A DNA stretch of 64,000 nucleotides from Taeniopygia guttata. Taxonomy: Eukaryota; Chordata; Aves; Passeriformes; Estrildidae. A program made the position numbers and the translations under genes. The DNA lies in contig NC_133027.1 in the NCBI RefSeq assembly GCF_048771995.1, positions 9,358,001-9,422,000 on the forward strand, written 5' to 3'. Below the pieces are notes generated by a model. That model had not been told where the DNA came from. It ran no database searches and saw only the letters and a program-made list of their open reading frames with translations. Shown here piece after piece: positions 1 through 13,347 of the stretch. The first letter of the stretch is position 1, and each line of letters starts with the position of its first letter.

Positions 1-2085
1 GTAACTATTGAAATACTTTCAATCTAGTAACAGCACCTATTTACTCAATACACAGTCAAAATTTCATTTCAGATGGTTTACTAAATCACAAGTCAGTTTT
101 ACCACCTCCACATCTTTTAAACTGTATCATCACTTACATGAAATTGGCTAGTAATAGGTGAGCCAGCAGCTTTCATATCAGAAAGCAGAGGATAGAAACA
201 GCTTTTACAAATACTTTCAGTAGCAGAATCATGGAATAGCTTGGGTTGGAAGAAAACCACCAGAGGGATGGATCATCAAGTTTCACCCTCTGGTCATGGG
301 CAAGGACACCTTCAAGTACTTATTGTTCAAGTACTTATTCTTAAAATAGACATTGAATATTTCAGTGACAGTAGGTGTCAGAGCAGAGAGATTTGCCCTT
401 TATGTCAGAAGATGTGTCCATTTTACAGATGAAAGAACAAAGTGAGAGTTGTTAAACAGTGGGACAAAGTAAAAGGTAGAAATTATGTTAGTAGAGGCCT
501 TCCAAAATAAATGAGTTTTGCCGTACAGATTATGCCACACCGGTGCTGCTGTGCAGATACAGACCCACATTAGTGGTGAGATTGAGTTTCTCTGCTGTGC
601 AGTTTGTATGAATGGGGCTGTGGGGTAAGTGCACTATGGGCCTAAATAATGTTTTAGATGACAGAGTGATGTGAAGAGTGGTGCTTAAGAAAACCCTGCA
701 CTACAGTTTTGCCCTGGTACCTGTGTCTGCTGTGCAGGACAAGAGACTCCTCTACATCAACAGTTCCTGGCGCAATCTGCACAGAGCACATCTGCAAAGT
801 TAAATGGGTGGTGCTGGTGACCCGATATCCAAGTCAACAGGTTTGAAGTGAGGGAGGATTATTTAAGACTAGCTCTAGTGTAGTCATATGGCCTGCATGT
901 CTGCTAGCATTTGAGATAGTTTCATTGCAAAGAATTTGTGTGCTGCAGTGCTAACCAAAGCAGGCTAAGGGGGAATGGTAGGGAGATTCACCTTCTGTTC
1001 TAAACTAAAACTAATGTAGTAGCAGCTTTGAGGGAGGCATAGACTTAGGCACTCCATGGTTAAATTCCCCTTTCTTCAGCATGGCACTGCAGAAGTAGGG
1101 CTAATAGGACAATAGAATGATCATAGTAGTAACCACCTTCAGAATCGAACTATTGTAATTTCAATTATTCAGGTTAATATAATTCCATTTTGTATTGCAA
1201 ATATTTTATTTGTGAAGACCTATAGATCAAAAAGTTTGGTTGTTTAGTAGGAGCTGAGAGATGGAAACAAAATCTGCTAAATCATCTAGTTGTCTCTGAA
1301 GAGACAAACTCAACAGTCTTACAGGTTTTTAACATTATTCATTTCTGTGGTTCATATCAGTTAACTTCTGGCCGCAAAGCTGCAGGCTATTATGTGAAGA
1401 AAAAGCCACAGCCTCTTGCAGACTTTAATGAACACTCTGGGTGTCTGTGCAGGTACACATTTTGGATTATGCAGATCTGACAGCACGTGAGTGGTCCTAA
1501 TTCATACTCCCTTAAAATCTTACTAAATCTATTTATGGATTTTAGACATTCAAGGAAAATCAAACTTACCACCCTCTCAAGAAAAGAATAGTTTTTTGCT
1601 CAGGACACTGTCCATGCATCTGTGCGCTGGACACATAATGTTTAAGGAACATAGTCCTACCTGGAATCTCTATGCACAGTTTTCATTTAAATTTAAAAGC
1701 ATAGGTCAGAAAAGAAGACAACTGGTATTTTTAAGTTTTTCCATCTGAGAGTGCAGGTCTATAATCTGTAAAAGGTCTTTCTGTGCAGGAATGTTGAATG
1801 TCTCCATTTCCTACTGTAGCGGGGTCAAAATCTTTTTGATTTAGAACCGTGTCTTAAGCTAGTCCAGTATTAGCTTTTACTCAAAAGCCTTACAATGTTA
1901 GACTACAACGTTAATCATTATATTCACCTTGTTAAATATTTTACATCTTGTCTCTGTTTACAAACAGAATGAGTTCTCTAAAACTCTTTTCTGATATTTA
2001 TCGTGGGCCATTTGTATGAAATCTGAAATCATAGTGCAAACAATGAGATTATGGAATGGTTTGTGTTAGAATGGACCTTAAAGAT
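1..2085. other. Intergenic, no gene seen
   Basis: AT-rich sequence without a credible coding region. The few open frames are about 60 codons, have no recognisable similarity and no splice or codon pattern. No repeat was recognised with confidence. It lies more than 30 kb upstream of APOB. Confidence 0.6.
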
Positions 2086-3480
2086 CACAAAATCATAGGA
2101 TAGGTTGGGTTGAAAGGGACCTTTATAGGTCAACTAGTCCAACCCTGTAATGAACAAGGACTGATCTTCAGCTAGATCAGGTTGCTCAGAGCCCTGTCCA
2201 TTATGACCTTGATTGTTTACAGGGGTAGGGCATCCACAGCTTATCTGGGCAACCTGTTCCAGTGCCTCACCACCCTGACAGTAATGAGTTCCTTCCTTAT
2301 ATCTAATCTAAACCTTCTGTCTTTCAGTTCAAAGCTGTTAACCCTTGTTCTGTCACAACAAGCACTGCTGAAAAGTTTGTCCTCCTCATTATCATAGGCC
2401 CTGTTCAAGTATACAGTAATGAAGGCCATAATACGGTTTCCCCAATGCTTTCTCTTCTCCAAACGGAATAACCTCAACTCTCCCAGCCTGTCTCCATAGC
2501 AGAGGTGCTCCACGCCTGTGATCGTCTCTGTACTCACTCTGATTATGTCCTTACATTGAGGACCTCAAAACTGAATACAGGACTCCATGTTGGGTTTCAT
2601 GAGAGTTGATTGTTTCCCAGGAAGACTCTGCTTTCCTGAAATCCAGGGTACTGAGTTTTCTGTGCGCTCTCTTCACTGCCCTAAGAGGCTAAAATTCTAC
2701 CATTTCTTCATCACTGCAGTCCAGTTGCTCTTGAGCTTCACATTTCTCACCAGTCTCCTTGCTGGTGAGAATGAAATCCAGAACAGCACCTCTCCTTGTA
2801 AGATCCTCTGTCACATGGAGAAGGAAGTTGCCATCAATGAATTTCAGGAACCCCCTGGATTGTTTAAGCCCTGCTGGCTGTCATTTCAACAGATAAGGGG
2901 GTGGTTGAAGTCCTCCATGAGGACCAAGGTTTGTGAGCATGAAGCTGCTCCTGTCTGTAGAGTACCTTACCCACTCACTCTTCCTGGTCAGGTGGCCTGT
3001 AGCAGACCCCCACTATAATGCCACCTGTCCTTTCCTTCCCTTTAATCCTGACCCCTGAAGTACTGGATGCTCCTCATCTGAGGCTCATGGCTGAGCTCTG
3101 TGCACTCCAGCTGGTCATTGGCATAGAGGGTGACAGTCCCTCCTCATGTCCCCTGCCTGTCCTTCCTTCCATTCCAACACTCCAGTCCCAGGACCCATCC
3201 CACCATGTCTCCAAGATGCCAGTGAGCTCACAGGCCTGCAGTTGTGTCTACATCTCTAACTCCTACTGTTTATTTACTCCTCCTGTCCTATGTGCATCTT
3301 TAAAATGAGACCCTAGTGAAGCAGATTTACTGGCTGGAGTCGCTGAAATCCCTTTGTGCTGCTCTTCAGCTGCTCTTCTGCTGACCTGTGATTGCTCTCC
3401 AGCCTCTTGGCATCTCTTGTTGGCACTGTAATTGATTGATAAAAATGGAATGGATTGAGGTTCCCCTTTCCCAGCAAATC
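2086..3480 (-). mobile_element. CR1 LINE fragment, internally deleted, minus strand
   Basis: CR1 is the dominant non-LTR retrotransposon of birds. The element's 3' end is at the low coordinate: the + strand near 2086-2150 reads as the reverse complement of a CR1 3' tail. On the minus strand, 2241-2537 translates to a recognisable end of the CR1 reverse-transcriptase ORF (LEKRK..., DRTRVN, RFRLDIRKELIT, HWNRLPR). The block from about 2625 to 3300 corresponds on the minus strand to the CR1 endonuclease region (the stretch resembling VGVCYRPPDQ and VLMGDFNHPD in intact copies). Most of the reverse transcriptase is therefore missing, with the junction near 2590-2625. Frameshifts and stops show it is dead. 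The upper boundary is approximate. Confidence 0.85.
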
Positions 3481-6400
3481 TCAGCAATTTTCATGACAAC
3501 ATACACTTGCTTTTCCTGCTTCCAGCACAACCTTACATATTAGCATTTGAGATGTTCATATTTGTGTATGTCAGGACTTTAGCACTAGTTCTCTTTTTAA
3601 TGAATGATCAAATCCTACCTTCAGATAGACAGAGGAAGCATGCTGCATACTGAGATACCTGCATGCATATTTTCATCTATTTAGAGACTCCTTTAGAAGT
3701 AGATTTTAAGTTAAAATATCTTAGAACTGTTTGGGTTTGGGTATTTTTTTCTGGTAAATTTCAGTTATTTATGTCACATAAAGTAAAAAATATTTCTTCA
3801 CTATGGTCTTTCAGACAATATACTGGGTAAGTATGATATACTACAGCAATTTTAATTACTGCAGGGTGCTGATCCGTCCTTGGAATGGAAGTACAGGATT
3901 TTGTCATCACATGTCTTAAAGGGAAAAAGACTGGCTGAAAATCACACCAGCCCTGGGAGAAATTTTTGTCTTTATTGAAGTTGGTGGCAAAACTCCCACT
4001 AAATTCACTGGGGCAAGGATTTCACTCCATGTATTTAAACAACAAGAAAAGTATTACATGTGTTATTAATACTGTATGGATAGTAAAAAGCAGACAGATT
4101 TTCAGTGTCTGTCTGTCTCTTCATTGTTTGTGCTGCAGATTGATTTTGATTCTCAAGTCTCCAGAGCAAGAAAATTTTCACTTTGGGTATCTGCTTGCAC
4201 AGGCAGACTTAAACGAGGGCATCCATGTGCCTTTCAGCATCTCATTGAAATTTTCAGCTGTGAATTTGTTTTAGGATCAACACCCCAAAGATGATAGTGC
4301 CAGAGTTGAAAGACAGAATGTATTCAGTAGCATAATTTTTCTTTGGAAACTCACTCCCACTTGACCCAGGGCTTGGCCACATCCAGAAGATTATGTAAGT
4401 TGCACCTCCCAGTCCAGGTTTTGTGCTAAGCTCTTTTCTCGGCATTCAGTCTACTCTTAAGTTTTCCCTTCTCTGTCATGTAAAGTGGTATTTCTGGGCA
4501 GGTGGAAATTTCTACTTCAAGTACGTTACTTTTCCTTGCAGTCTAAGCCACGTAAAACACATTCAGACCTTGTACACAGTAAGTTTCTGGTACCAGCTCA
4601 ACTGCCTCAGTGCAAAACTGAGTCCCCTTATGCTCTACATAGATGTGCTGTGAGGGTTACCTAAAATAGGCTGAACAAACCTGGTTCCAAATATTACCCC
4701 ATGGATTTCCATGTTAATTCTTATAACAATACTCTTTTTTTCTGTGTAAATTTCTTTATACAGTAACAGGGAATGTTCTAAACTAAGAACTCCTAAGGAA
4801 TTACTGGGTGTTGTTAACAAAGCATTTCACTTGTAGGTTAAGAAACAGATTCCAAGTACTGAGGCAGCCGCTCATCTTCAAAATGAGTGCAATTCCAAGG
4901 TGCAGTTATCAGGTACAACCCCTGTGTGCACAAAATTAAACCTCTCTTTAAATTCCACATGCTGCTGAACATATCAGTTTGAAATCCTTCATGTGCTGAG
5001 ACCGGCATTTAAGATAGCCAGTGTGGTCTTAAGTAGTAAATGGTGATGATCTGCTAAGATTGCTATTGCTGTATCCATGGCATATGGAGGTAAATATGAG
5101 CTCAATAAAAAAAAACCTTCGTCTGCAAACTGCATTTATACTCTATTGAGGTTTTTTCAGTCTTCAGGAATGAAGAAAATATAATACTGATATTGAATGC
5201 TTCTGAGAATAAGGGCTTGGCATGGAAAGGAACCTCCTGATCTATCAAATCTAGTCTGCTGCTTTCACTAGCTGTTTTACACATGATTCAGTTCTTACTT
5301 GAAAGGCTTCATATGAAATTTATTTGATTCGAAGGGTTTTTTTTCTTCTGCTGGTTTTCTTGAAATGTTCAGATACAAATGTTTTTTTTTGGTGTGAGAT
5401 AAAATATCTTTACCCTACTTGATATTTGCATTTATGGAACAATTAAATTTAATTTTGTTTAAAAAACAGCAAATTAAGTCATATTAATTTCAATTGCTTA
5501 TCAGTTTAAAAAAATTCACACTTTTATAGCACCATTAGAAAACCTACCTCCATCAGAGAGAAAATATAGTAATATTTATAATTTTAGTATACCTTTTCTG
5601 TCTGAATTTTAGGTGAGATTTGTGAAAAGTTTTCCTTTCCTATGTTTGATTACAATATATTTTCTGCTTTATTAAGAGCTTCTAGTTAATAGAAGCTATT
5701 GTTCTCTTAGTCAATGCATTAGTAAATTAGCAACAAACTAATGATACTTAATCTGTGTAGGAAAAGCAGGTCTGTATTTATTACAAGTAGAGGTTTTCAG
5801 ATCTCACTATATCAAATTATTGTTGATGCCTGTGTGTCAAAACCTATCTGGTTTTGAGAATGAATGGAATATTGCAAAGCTGTTACGAATACTTAAAGAC
5901 CACAGATTACAAATACTTTATATTTAACAAGAATCTTATTCATACATATATCTTAATCAGAACAGTAATCCTGAATAATTTATTTTTCAAATAATGCTAT
6001 TGTGAAACTATGAATCTGTCTTCATTTTGTCTGGAAATGGCACAGAGTGGTTTTTCTAGATATTTCATTGGACAAACTACATTGTCACTTCCCTAATGTA
6101 AGAGGAGGGTTATTGAAAATGGAAATTGTTCATTCTCCTTGCAGTTTTCTTTGTTGAGTGGGATAATGGAACTGGGAAAAGTAGGAGGAGCTTGAGGGTT
6201 GCATTCATTCAAATGGTCATAGCAGTTCATGGAAGTGAATAATTTTCTTTCATGTGCTCTGTGTCAGGGTGATCTTTCAGATGAACAGGTCAGTGTGGTC
6301 TGAAATTGAGCATTATCTGTTGATCTGAGTCCTGAAGTGTTTGCTTTGCCTAATTCTTATCATTCTCCATGTCTGTCCATCTCCACCCTCCTCCACTTCA

Positions 6401-9109
6401 AGAATTGCGCAATGTGCAATACCTCCAAAAGGTCTTATCAGGAATCTTTTGTAGTGAGAATAGTCAAATCCTAAAAAGCAGAAAAATAAAGTAATTGACA
6501 AAATATAGCACTATCAAGTAACTATATGCCTCTGGGAGCACATATCCGGCAAAATAGAACTCAGAATATAAATATGTCTTGAATATAAGCAAATCTATAA
6601 GCACAGTAGCTTTGAACTGGCTACCATGGGTAAACAGGAAAGAGGTGATTGCACAGACTTCACCATGGATTGTGCAACTGCATGGGGGACCTGAGGCACA
6701 TGCTTTGGTTCCTCTCCTACTCTGACATCATCTTCAAATAGTGTATTTCGTACTTCCTTGGACCATTCTCCCCTGTAATGACACATTCAGTTGCAGTGTC
6801 AACAGACACAGAGAAAAGCTGCTGTGAATTCTCAAAAATAGCAAGACTGACAGTCAAGCTATGTACCAGGTCCTTTTAGTCAAAAAAAATGTGTGAAGGA
6901 AAAAAAAAAAAAGTAAGAAAAAAATTGGAATCAGATTGTTTCAGTGAGAAATATTGTTTTGAAGATTTATGTTTTTCTTAACAGTCTTGGCATTTTAGGG
7001 ACTTCCCCCTCCTCCCCACCCCCAAAAAAAAACCAAAACAAAAAATAAATTGGAGCAAATTGGTAGCAATTAATTTATTAAATTAATTCATTTATTAAAG
7101 CTGAAAATCAGACAGAAGTATAAACATAATTTTTCTTTAAAATCTAGAACTTTCTAGGAACTTCAACAGACTGGGGATATTTTCTAAATAAAGTAAAAAT
7201 ATCATCATTAGGAATTTTTTTCCAGCTTTAATTTTTCAGTGAATAGCAATTAATAGCTCTGAACTTCTGACACTCTTTCAGAACTCTGTTCTGCTCTGCC
7301 TTTCTCCTTGGCTTCGATGTTTAGAGTAAGACACAGAAATTTTTGGTCTTAAATGACAATAATGTACATAATACACTGACACAGGTTTTGAAATTACATA
7401 AAACTTTGCAACTTAATGTGTTTTGAGGTTGCACAGAATTTCCATGTTTCTCCCTTAAGCAAATTAATTCTGCCTATTGCACCTTAAATTGACCTTAAAA
7501 ATTATATATTTTTTCATTTTTTTATTAAGCAGACTAATGTTTGATTTCTTTAACAGTGCCACATCAAACTTAACATTTATCATGTTATTTGCCTTAAAAT
7601 AAGAACATTCATATAGATACCATTGAAATCACAGAGCTGGAGACAGCCTAGTTCTGATAAATTTATTTTCATTTACAGTTCTAATACATAACCAAAAACT
7701 CAAATTATACTTGGAGTAGAATTTGAAATCTGACTTGCTAAATAAGGGGTAGGGCAGCACCAGTGGTTCTCTTGAGAGAAGTTCATCTCAAAGGCTTCCA
7801 CCTTCATGAACTGAGTTGAAATTGTGTGTCAAAATCTTTATTTCAACCTAAATAGAAAAAAAATCCTATAGAACTCAAAGCAAGTGGTGCTTAGCACAAT
7901 GTAAACCAGCACTTGTCATTTTCTATCAGGCTAAAAGCAATTTTGTGTTGAGCACATCTATTTACTATGTCTTTGTTTCCAGCTTCTTCAGAATTGAGGA
8001 AGACTTGATAATGGGCATCTGTTAAGTGTTCCTGCTCTGGGAAAGTCTTACTGTACAAGAAATTCATAGCTGCTTGTGACATATATATTTATTTGATTAT
8101 TTTATCCTTCCCTCCTAGGAGATGGTGCTGATATATGCTACTTAGTCTGTTTGCCCAGAGGAACTGGGGCCACATTTCAAGAGTATTCTAAAAACTAATA
8201 AAAGATTGGCTTGAGAAAAGGGTCCTGCAAACAAATGATTGGCAAAGATGTATTGGTAGTTTTCAAGGGAAAAAACCCAAAACTTTTGCATATGAACTTC
8301 ACCAACAGGACTACAGAAAACAGTCTAAAGAGAAATTATGCTAATACATGTAACTTTCACATAACCTTTCCTTGGAATCAATAAAATAAGTCACAGTCAT
8401 GGTACTTTCAGGAAGTAAATCACTGAAGATAGACAAAATAATTGATCCAACGATAAAGCAACAAATGAAGATAGCTTAATCTGCACAACAGATTTTCCAT
8501 ATCTAGAAATTTAAAATTTAAAAATCGAAATTTAAAATGCATGTGTAGAAATTTAGAAATTTAGAATCCTGAATTTGTGTTGAAGGTTGCTATATTGCTA
8601 ATGATTGTACATTATTACCATGCAATGCTGTTAATTGCATTCATTACCTTCCTGGGCCTTTTTAACCAATAACGTACATTTTTCTTTATTTCTGGGTCAG
8701 ACATATAGGTATTGTCTTTTATCTTACTTCGATTTGATGATATTTTTTTCTCTTTGCTTACTCAGAGCACTGGTCCGTATCTACTAAAGAATTTGTATTA
8801 ATTGCAATACAATAATTCTGGTTTATCACAATTAGATATTATGGAGCTATATACATATATGTTGCCCTAAAAAATTTACACATTGATATCGTGACCCTTA
8901 CATTATATATGTGGGCACTCTTTGCTCATGCAGCTTATTCTACAAATACTTCTTGGCCTGTATTTATTCCAGGAGTCAGACTAGTGAAAAGAGCTGCATT
9001 TGATCACGATACCAGGTCTAGGGGAGTTATTATTCCTTTTCATGTAGTATTTTTAAAACAACATCTGAGAGACAGTGGCCTGGGGCTCTGAAGTAGAAGA
9101 CAGGAACTG
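3481..9109. other. Intergenic, no gene; ancient repeat and A-rich tracts
   Basis: AT-rich with only short chance open frames. It contains an ancient repeat copy near 3971-4027, A-rich tracts near 6898-6935 and 7020-7050, and a short GAAATTTA-rich stretch near 8508-8565. A possible very old minus-strand CR1 tail lies near 5210-5290 but is too diverged to call. Nothing else was recognised. Confidence 0.55.
3971..4027 (+). repeat. Ancient amniote interspersed repeat, copy A
   Basis: Contains the core GGCAAAACTCCCACT followed by TTCACTGGGGCAAGGATTTCA. The same core, on the same strand, recurs near 15657-15710 and, inverted, near 40540-40588. I recognise the motif as widespread in reptile and bird genomes but cannot name its family. 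Boundaries cover only the matching core. Confidence 0.6.
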
Positions 9110-9565
9110 AAAAACTGAAAAGAGTCTGGAGGAAAGCTGATAGCAGGGTTGGGACTGTGGAGCATGTGATGTGTGGTGTGGCACACAGGTTTTGTCCAGC
9201 CTTAGGAAAAGAGAACTACACAGTGGTCTTGCTCTGCCTCTGACTACCTTGTGCATGCAGCTTTGAGGCAGTGGAGCTGCACACTTCCAGGGGTGAACAG
9301 TGAAAGACTGAGGGAGATGAAGTGCAACAAGGGAAATTCCAGTTACCTGCAGAAAAAAAAGTTCAGCATGATCAAATGGTAGCCCAAGTTTCCCAGAGAG
9401 ACTGTGAAATCTCCAGCCTTAGAGATTATTCAAAACTCATCTGGATGTGGCCCTAAGGAGCCTGATCAGACTTTGAATTCAGCTGTGTTTTGAGAAATGG
9501 TTGTACCAGATAGCAACCCAATTTCTCTGCCAGCCTAATTTCTTGTGCAGTTCTATGATGAAACC
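9110..9565 (+). mobile_element. CR1 LINE 3' fragment, plus strand
   Basis: From about 9290 the sequence follows the CR1 3' region: AGTGCAACAAGGGAAATTCC, then a segment matching the usual 'cccagagaggctgtggaatctcc...ggagatattcaaaact' portion, then the tail ending TTCTATGATG near 9560. The part before 9290 (from about 9110) looks like the diverged end of the reverse-transcriptase ORF. It is 5'-truncated and non-coding. The start is approximate. Confidence 0.75.
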
Positions 9566-11100
9566 AGTAAACTTTTCAATGCTTACCACGCCTCATAATT
9601 TCTGAACTTTCCTGCAAAAATTTTGGATTTTAGGATTGTTCCTACCACAAATAATGACAAAACATACATAATATATCCATAATTGTAAAACTAATTTACA
9701 TTCTGTGTAAGAAAATAGGAAAACTAAAATTAGACTAGATAAATAGCACAGAATCCCTCAAAAATATAAAGGAAAAATAAAGTTTATGCCACAAATTTAC
9801 ATAACATTTCATCTAAGTTGATATCAAATATGAGAAAGAAATGTAATTTTGTTGGTCCAGATTCAAAAGATGTAGCCTTTGAAAACATTCTTTGCCTGTC
9901 TCAACTGGATGCTTTTCAATCCCTGTAATGTCACAGAAATTCTCTGTATTCTGAAACCATTTTTAAAGCATTTCAGAACATAGAGGTATGACATGGAAAT
10001 ACCTCCTAACCTTAAATAGTAATAACTTCAATATTCCTAACAGCATTATCATTCATGTCAGTGCTTCAGTGCTTTTTAACCAAAATATCCAGTGTAGTGT
10101 ATTTTTAGTGTACCTATTAAAATCCTGAATCCTTCAGGGATTGAATGTTCTTATCTGCCAGTTCTATGTAGTCATGATAAATAACTGCCTGCCATATGAA
10201 GGGATTCTGGAAGAGGAGATAATTTGCTTTTGGCCCTTTCCAGGCCCTTGCCTGTCCTTTTGGAAGGGGGAAACCAAGGTGTTGTTACTCTCTTTTTTCT
10301 GTTTATTTTCTTCCCACCTGAGATGGAGGGAATGAACATGCACTGAACTTGCCCATGTATAGTGCTAAAAAACTGGCACTGGGGAAGAAAGAAAACTGAA
10401 ATCCAGTTAAGTCTGTCATGGTTTTATGCATCAGCACATATCTGAGTCATGAAAGTATACTGGGCAGAGCCACCACTGTGTCACCAGCTGTCACAAGAAA
10501 TTAAAGGGAAATTATTCTTTGGAAGTAGAAAGATTTCAGTTATTTATAGAGTATGATGATCTTGCAACTGCAACAATTAGAAACATTACAGTAGCAGCTC
10601 TGACAACTGAAAAATGGGCATGATAATACTGAGATTTTGATAAATTTGTACTGGTTCCTGGAAACAATATGACCATTATCTGGGAGTGGAATGTAAGTGA
10701 TTTCTGTACTTAGTCATGAGTGCATTTAAACTCCTGTTGACGAATGTATACTTGCTCACTTGTTTAGTTATCATTTTCTGTCTGGAGTTTATAATTCCCT
10801 CTGTGATTTTTTTTTTCCCCTCTTAGTTTTATCATCCAGTGGAGAGTGAGGTGAGTCTAGTTCATAGCAGACAATGGAATTACCCTAGATACAAAGGTCC
10901 AGATTCAGTTTTATTGAAAACATTCCCAGCACAGTCTCTTGGTACTTCCTCTCAGTTATGTGGATGTGGAGGTGCCCAGGCAGAGTCGACACTGTAGATG
11001 CAAGTGCAGCGTAGTAGGTTTTTAGCTGAAAATACCTTTGACAAATAGCCTAGTGGTTTTTCTCAGCTGCAAGGCCTGTGAAGTATTTGTACAGGCAGCA
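9566..11100. other. Intergenic, no gene seen
   Basis: AT-rich, with only short unrelated open frames (for example 10141-10335). I see no confident repeat or regulatory signature until the motif cluster that begins near 11100. Confidence 0.5.
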
Positions 11101-11400
11101 GGAGCCTTATCAGCAGTGCTGACTCCAGGGCTGTTTATCAGTATTGCGCATGTAGGTTAACACTGTTGTCTGTGAGTGAACGAGCTCGAGCCTGAAACCA
11201 GAGACTGCCTGTACCTCCTGTTTACCCCAGCCCTTATCAGAGAGGTTATAAAGGAGCTGTTCTACCTGAACTCATTCAGATTATGAAGAAGCAGCAAGAA
11301 ATACCACTTAGCTTTAATTGCTAAGATGCCAGATACCTGAACTTTGCACATAACAAATCTCTGCTGGCTGCAACCTTTGCACGGCACAATAAATATGTCT
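11100..11400. promoter_or_regulatory. Candidate liver/gut enhancer (GATA, HNF4, FOX, HNF1-like motifs)
   Basis: A compact block, less AT-rich than its surroundings, about 21.7 kb upstream of the APOB start codon. Visible motifs: CTTATCAG at 11106-11113 and 11233-11240 and TTATCAG at 11135-11141 (GATA factors on the minus strand); GTTAAC at 11156-11161 (HNF1-like half); TGTTTAC at 11219-11225 (FOXA); TATAAA at 11247-11252; TGAACTTTGCAC at 11338-11349 (reverse complement fits the HNF4 consensus well); CAACCTTTGCAC at 11371-11382 (weaker HNF4-like); CAATAAAT near 11386-11393 (CDX-like). These factors drive hepatocyte and enterocyte genes, and human APOB is known to have a far-upstream intestinal enhancer. 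Function here is inference from motif density only. The TATA-like site could instead mark a weak promoter for a non-coding transcript. Confidence 0.4.
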
Positions 11401-11783
11401 GCTGCGTGGCACTGAGCTCACAGAGTTAGTAACAGAAAAACAAAGAAATTACTTGAATTTAGTCATGTAAAATTACACTTAAATGCAGATGGAAGCACTG
11501 CTCTACAGAAAATGTCTGGTCTAATTTGTTGAATAAAGAAGTTAATAGAGGAAAAAAGTCTTTGTCTTTCAGTATTGTTAATTAATAGCAGCTTTATAGC
11601 AAAGTTTGAATTTTACTCAGACACAAAAGTCAGATGTAAATAAACAAAAAAAAATAACCTTTTACCTAGAAAAAACACTTAATATGTGCCAACTCTAATG
11701 CTGGACTGATATGCTTTTTGGAAAACTAAAACCAAATAAGTAATTCAAATTGTATTTTATTTGTTTTCACCTAATGTTTTTTC

Positions 11784-11817
11784 TCCCCCCCACCCTGCCC
11801 CCCTCCCCCCCCCGCCA
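11784..11817. repeat. C-rich polypyrimidine tract
   Basis: Runs of C interrupted by T, A and G (CTCCCCCCCACCCTGCCCCC and onwards). On the minus strand this is a set of G-runs that could form a G-quadruplex-like structure. Simple sequence. Confidence 0.8.
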
Positions 11818-12183
11818 CAGGAAGAGCAAAGAAAATTAATGTGATATTTCAATAAATGTCATATTTGCATTTTTCAGTCAAGTAAACAGACCTAATTTTA
11901 TAGTTTTAAGAGTTTAAATTTTAAAGAGGGCTGCCCTGGGAAGACAATTCTTTAAGGCATCAAGGCAGTATAGTATAAGTGACATAAGTAGGATTGCTTG
12001 AAGTAGTGGCATAAATGGAAAACATAAACTAGTGTTTCCATTATGTGCCTTTATGTATCACAAGATTCTTAAATGCTTTTGTAAACTGGCTGTAGCCATT
12101 GTTCTCTTTTCTATGGGTTTCATTGTTTTAGATTAGAAAAACAGTGCAAGCTATTAGCAAAACATTATTCTTTAAAACAAAGC

Positions 12184-12201
12184 AAAAAAAAAAAAAAAAA
12201 C
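12184..12201. repeat. Poly-A tract
   Basis: Uninterrupted run of about 18 A. It could be the tail of an old retroposed copy, but no source element is visible upstream, so it is listed only as a homopolymer. Confidence 0.75.
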
Positions 12202-13249
12202 AGGTGTAAATTTCAGAAATATTCACATTGTTAACTCCCAGTGTTCAAACTTCTCTGGTTATTTTAAACATTCATGTTTTACAGGGAGATTGTGTAGAAT
12301 ACTGTTTATGGAAGTGCATTGGAATAGCCCAAAACATGAATTTCGTTCATTTGCTCTCAAAGGGCAAGGAAAAAAAAAACACCTTTGAATGCATGATACT
12401 GAATGCAGTTCGGATTTTAAGCAAGTGAGCTCATTAGAGTTATTTATATAAATCTTATCTGGGCACCTACAGTTTTGTGAGTGCTTATTATTTTAGTGAA
12501 AACTTAATTTAGTGCCAAAATGCTTTATGTTCCCTGGAGCATCACTGTCCTGGCTTCTCCATTCAAGCTGTTTATGATTTGCAAACAAGGCATTTCAACC
12601 TCAGCTTCTCTGGGAGGTCAGTTCAACCAGTGGTCTCCCGGCACCTCTAACACACATGGACAGCATTTATTTCAACACAAAGTAGAGCAGTCACAGACTG
12701 TTTCATCCAAGAGTACAGCTGGAGGAAGCATCAGACTTGTGTATAACAGTCTAGAGAGTTAAACCAACAGTCCAGGAAAAGGGAGCTAGGATTTCCAGAC
12801 TCTCCTCTGTCCATACATGTTCTATCTGACTTTTCTCAGCTTTCAGGTGACTGCTCAGCCCCTTAGCTGTTAGGCAAACATGTAATGCAAACCAGTCACC
12901 AGTCCTCTTGCTCAATAATTTAGAAAATTAATCTGAAGAAAATTTTTTTTTTTTTTATTCAGATATTAGGTTTGTGTAGCATAGCCCAGCATTGCATGCT
13001 GTCTCAAAATTCTTACCTAGATAAGCAGTTGGGCAAGCAAAGAATACCATGCTAAGCTTTGTTTCTTACAAAGGTAGGTAGCATTGACAAAAGAAAGCTA
13101 ACACCATCTTTTCAATTTCTAAGGAAGTGGTAATAATAGTGATAGCATACTGATTCTTTGAATTAACCTTAGCTTAAAATACCACTTAATCTTACTTGTT
13201 CTTTAGTAGAGAAAACACTGTAGCCCTTTTACTTTCCTAAGTCCACAAA

Positions 13250-13347
13250 ATAAAAGCAAAGAAATTAAAAAGAAGCAACCAAAATAAATAGGAAAAAAAC
13301 CAAACAAACAAAACAAACTAACAAACAAAAAACCACAAAAGAAAATA
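13250..13347. repeat. A-rich CAAA-type low-complexity stretch
   Basis: Repeated CAAA/CAAAC units within an A-rich background, diverged and imperfect. No coding or regulatory role is evident. Confidence 0.7.

Noticed and set aside
2587..3018. 143-codon open frame on the + strand
   Set aside because: It is the antisense of the CR1 endonuclease region and has no protein similarity of its own.
5210..5290. Possible old minus-strand CR1 tail
   Set aside because: Only scattered similarity (GGAAAGGAACCTCCTGATC); too weak to annotate as an element.
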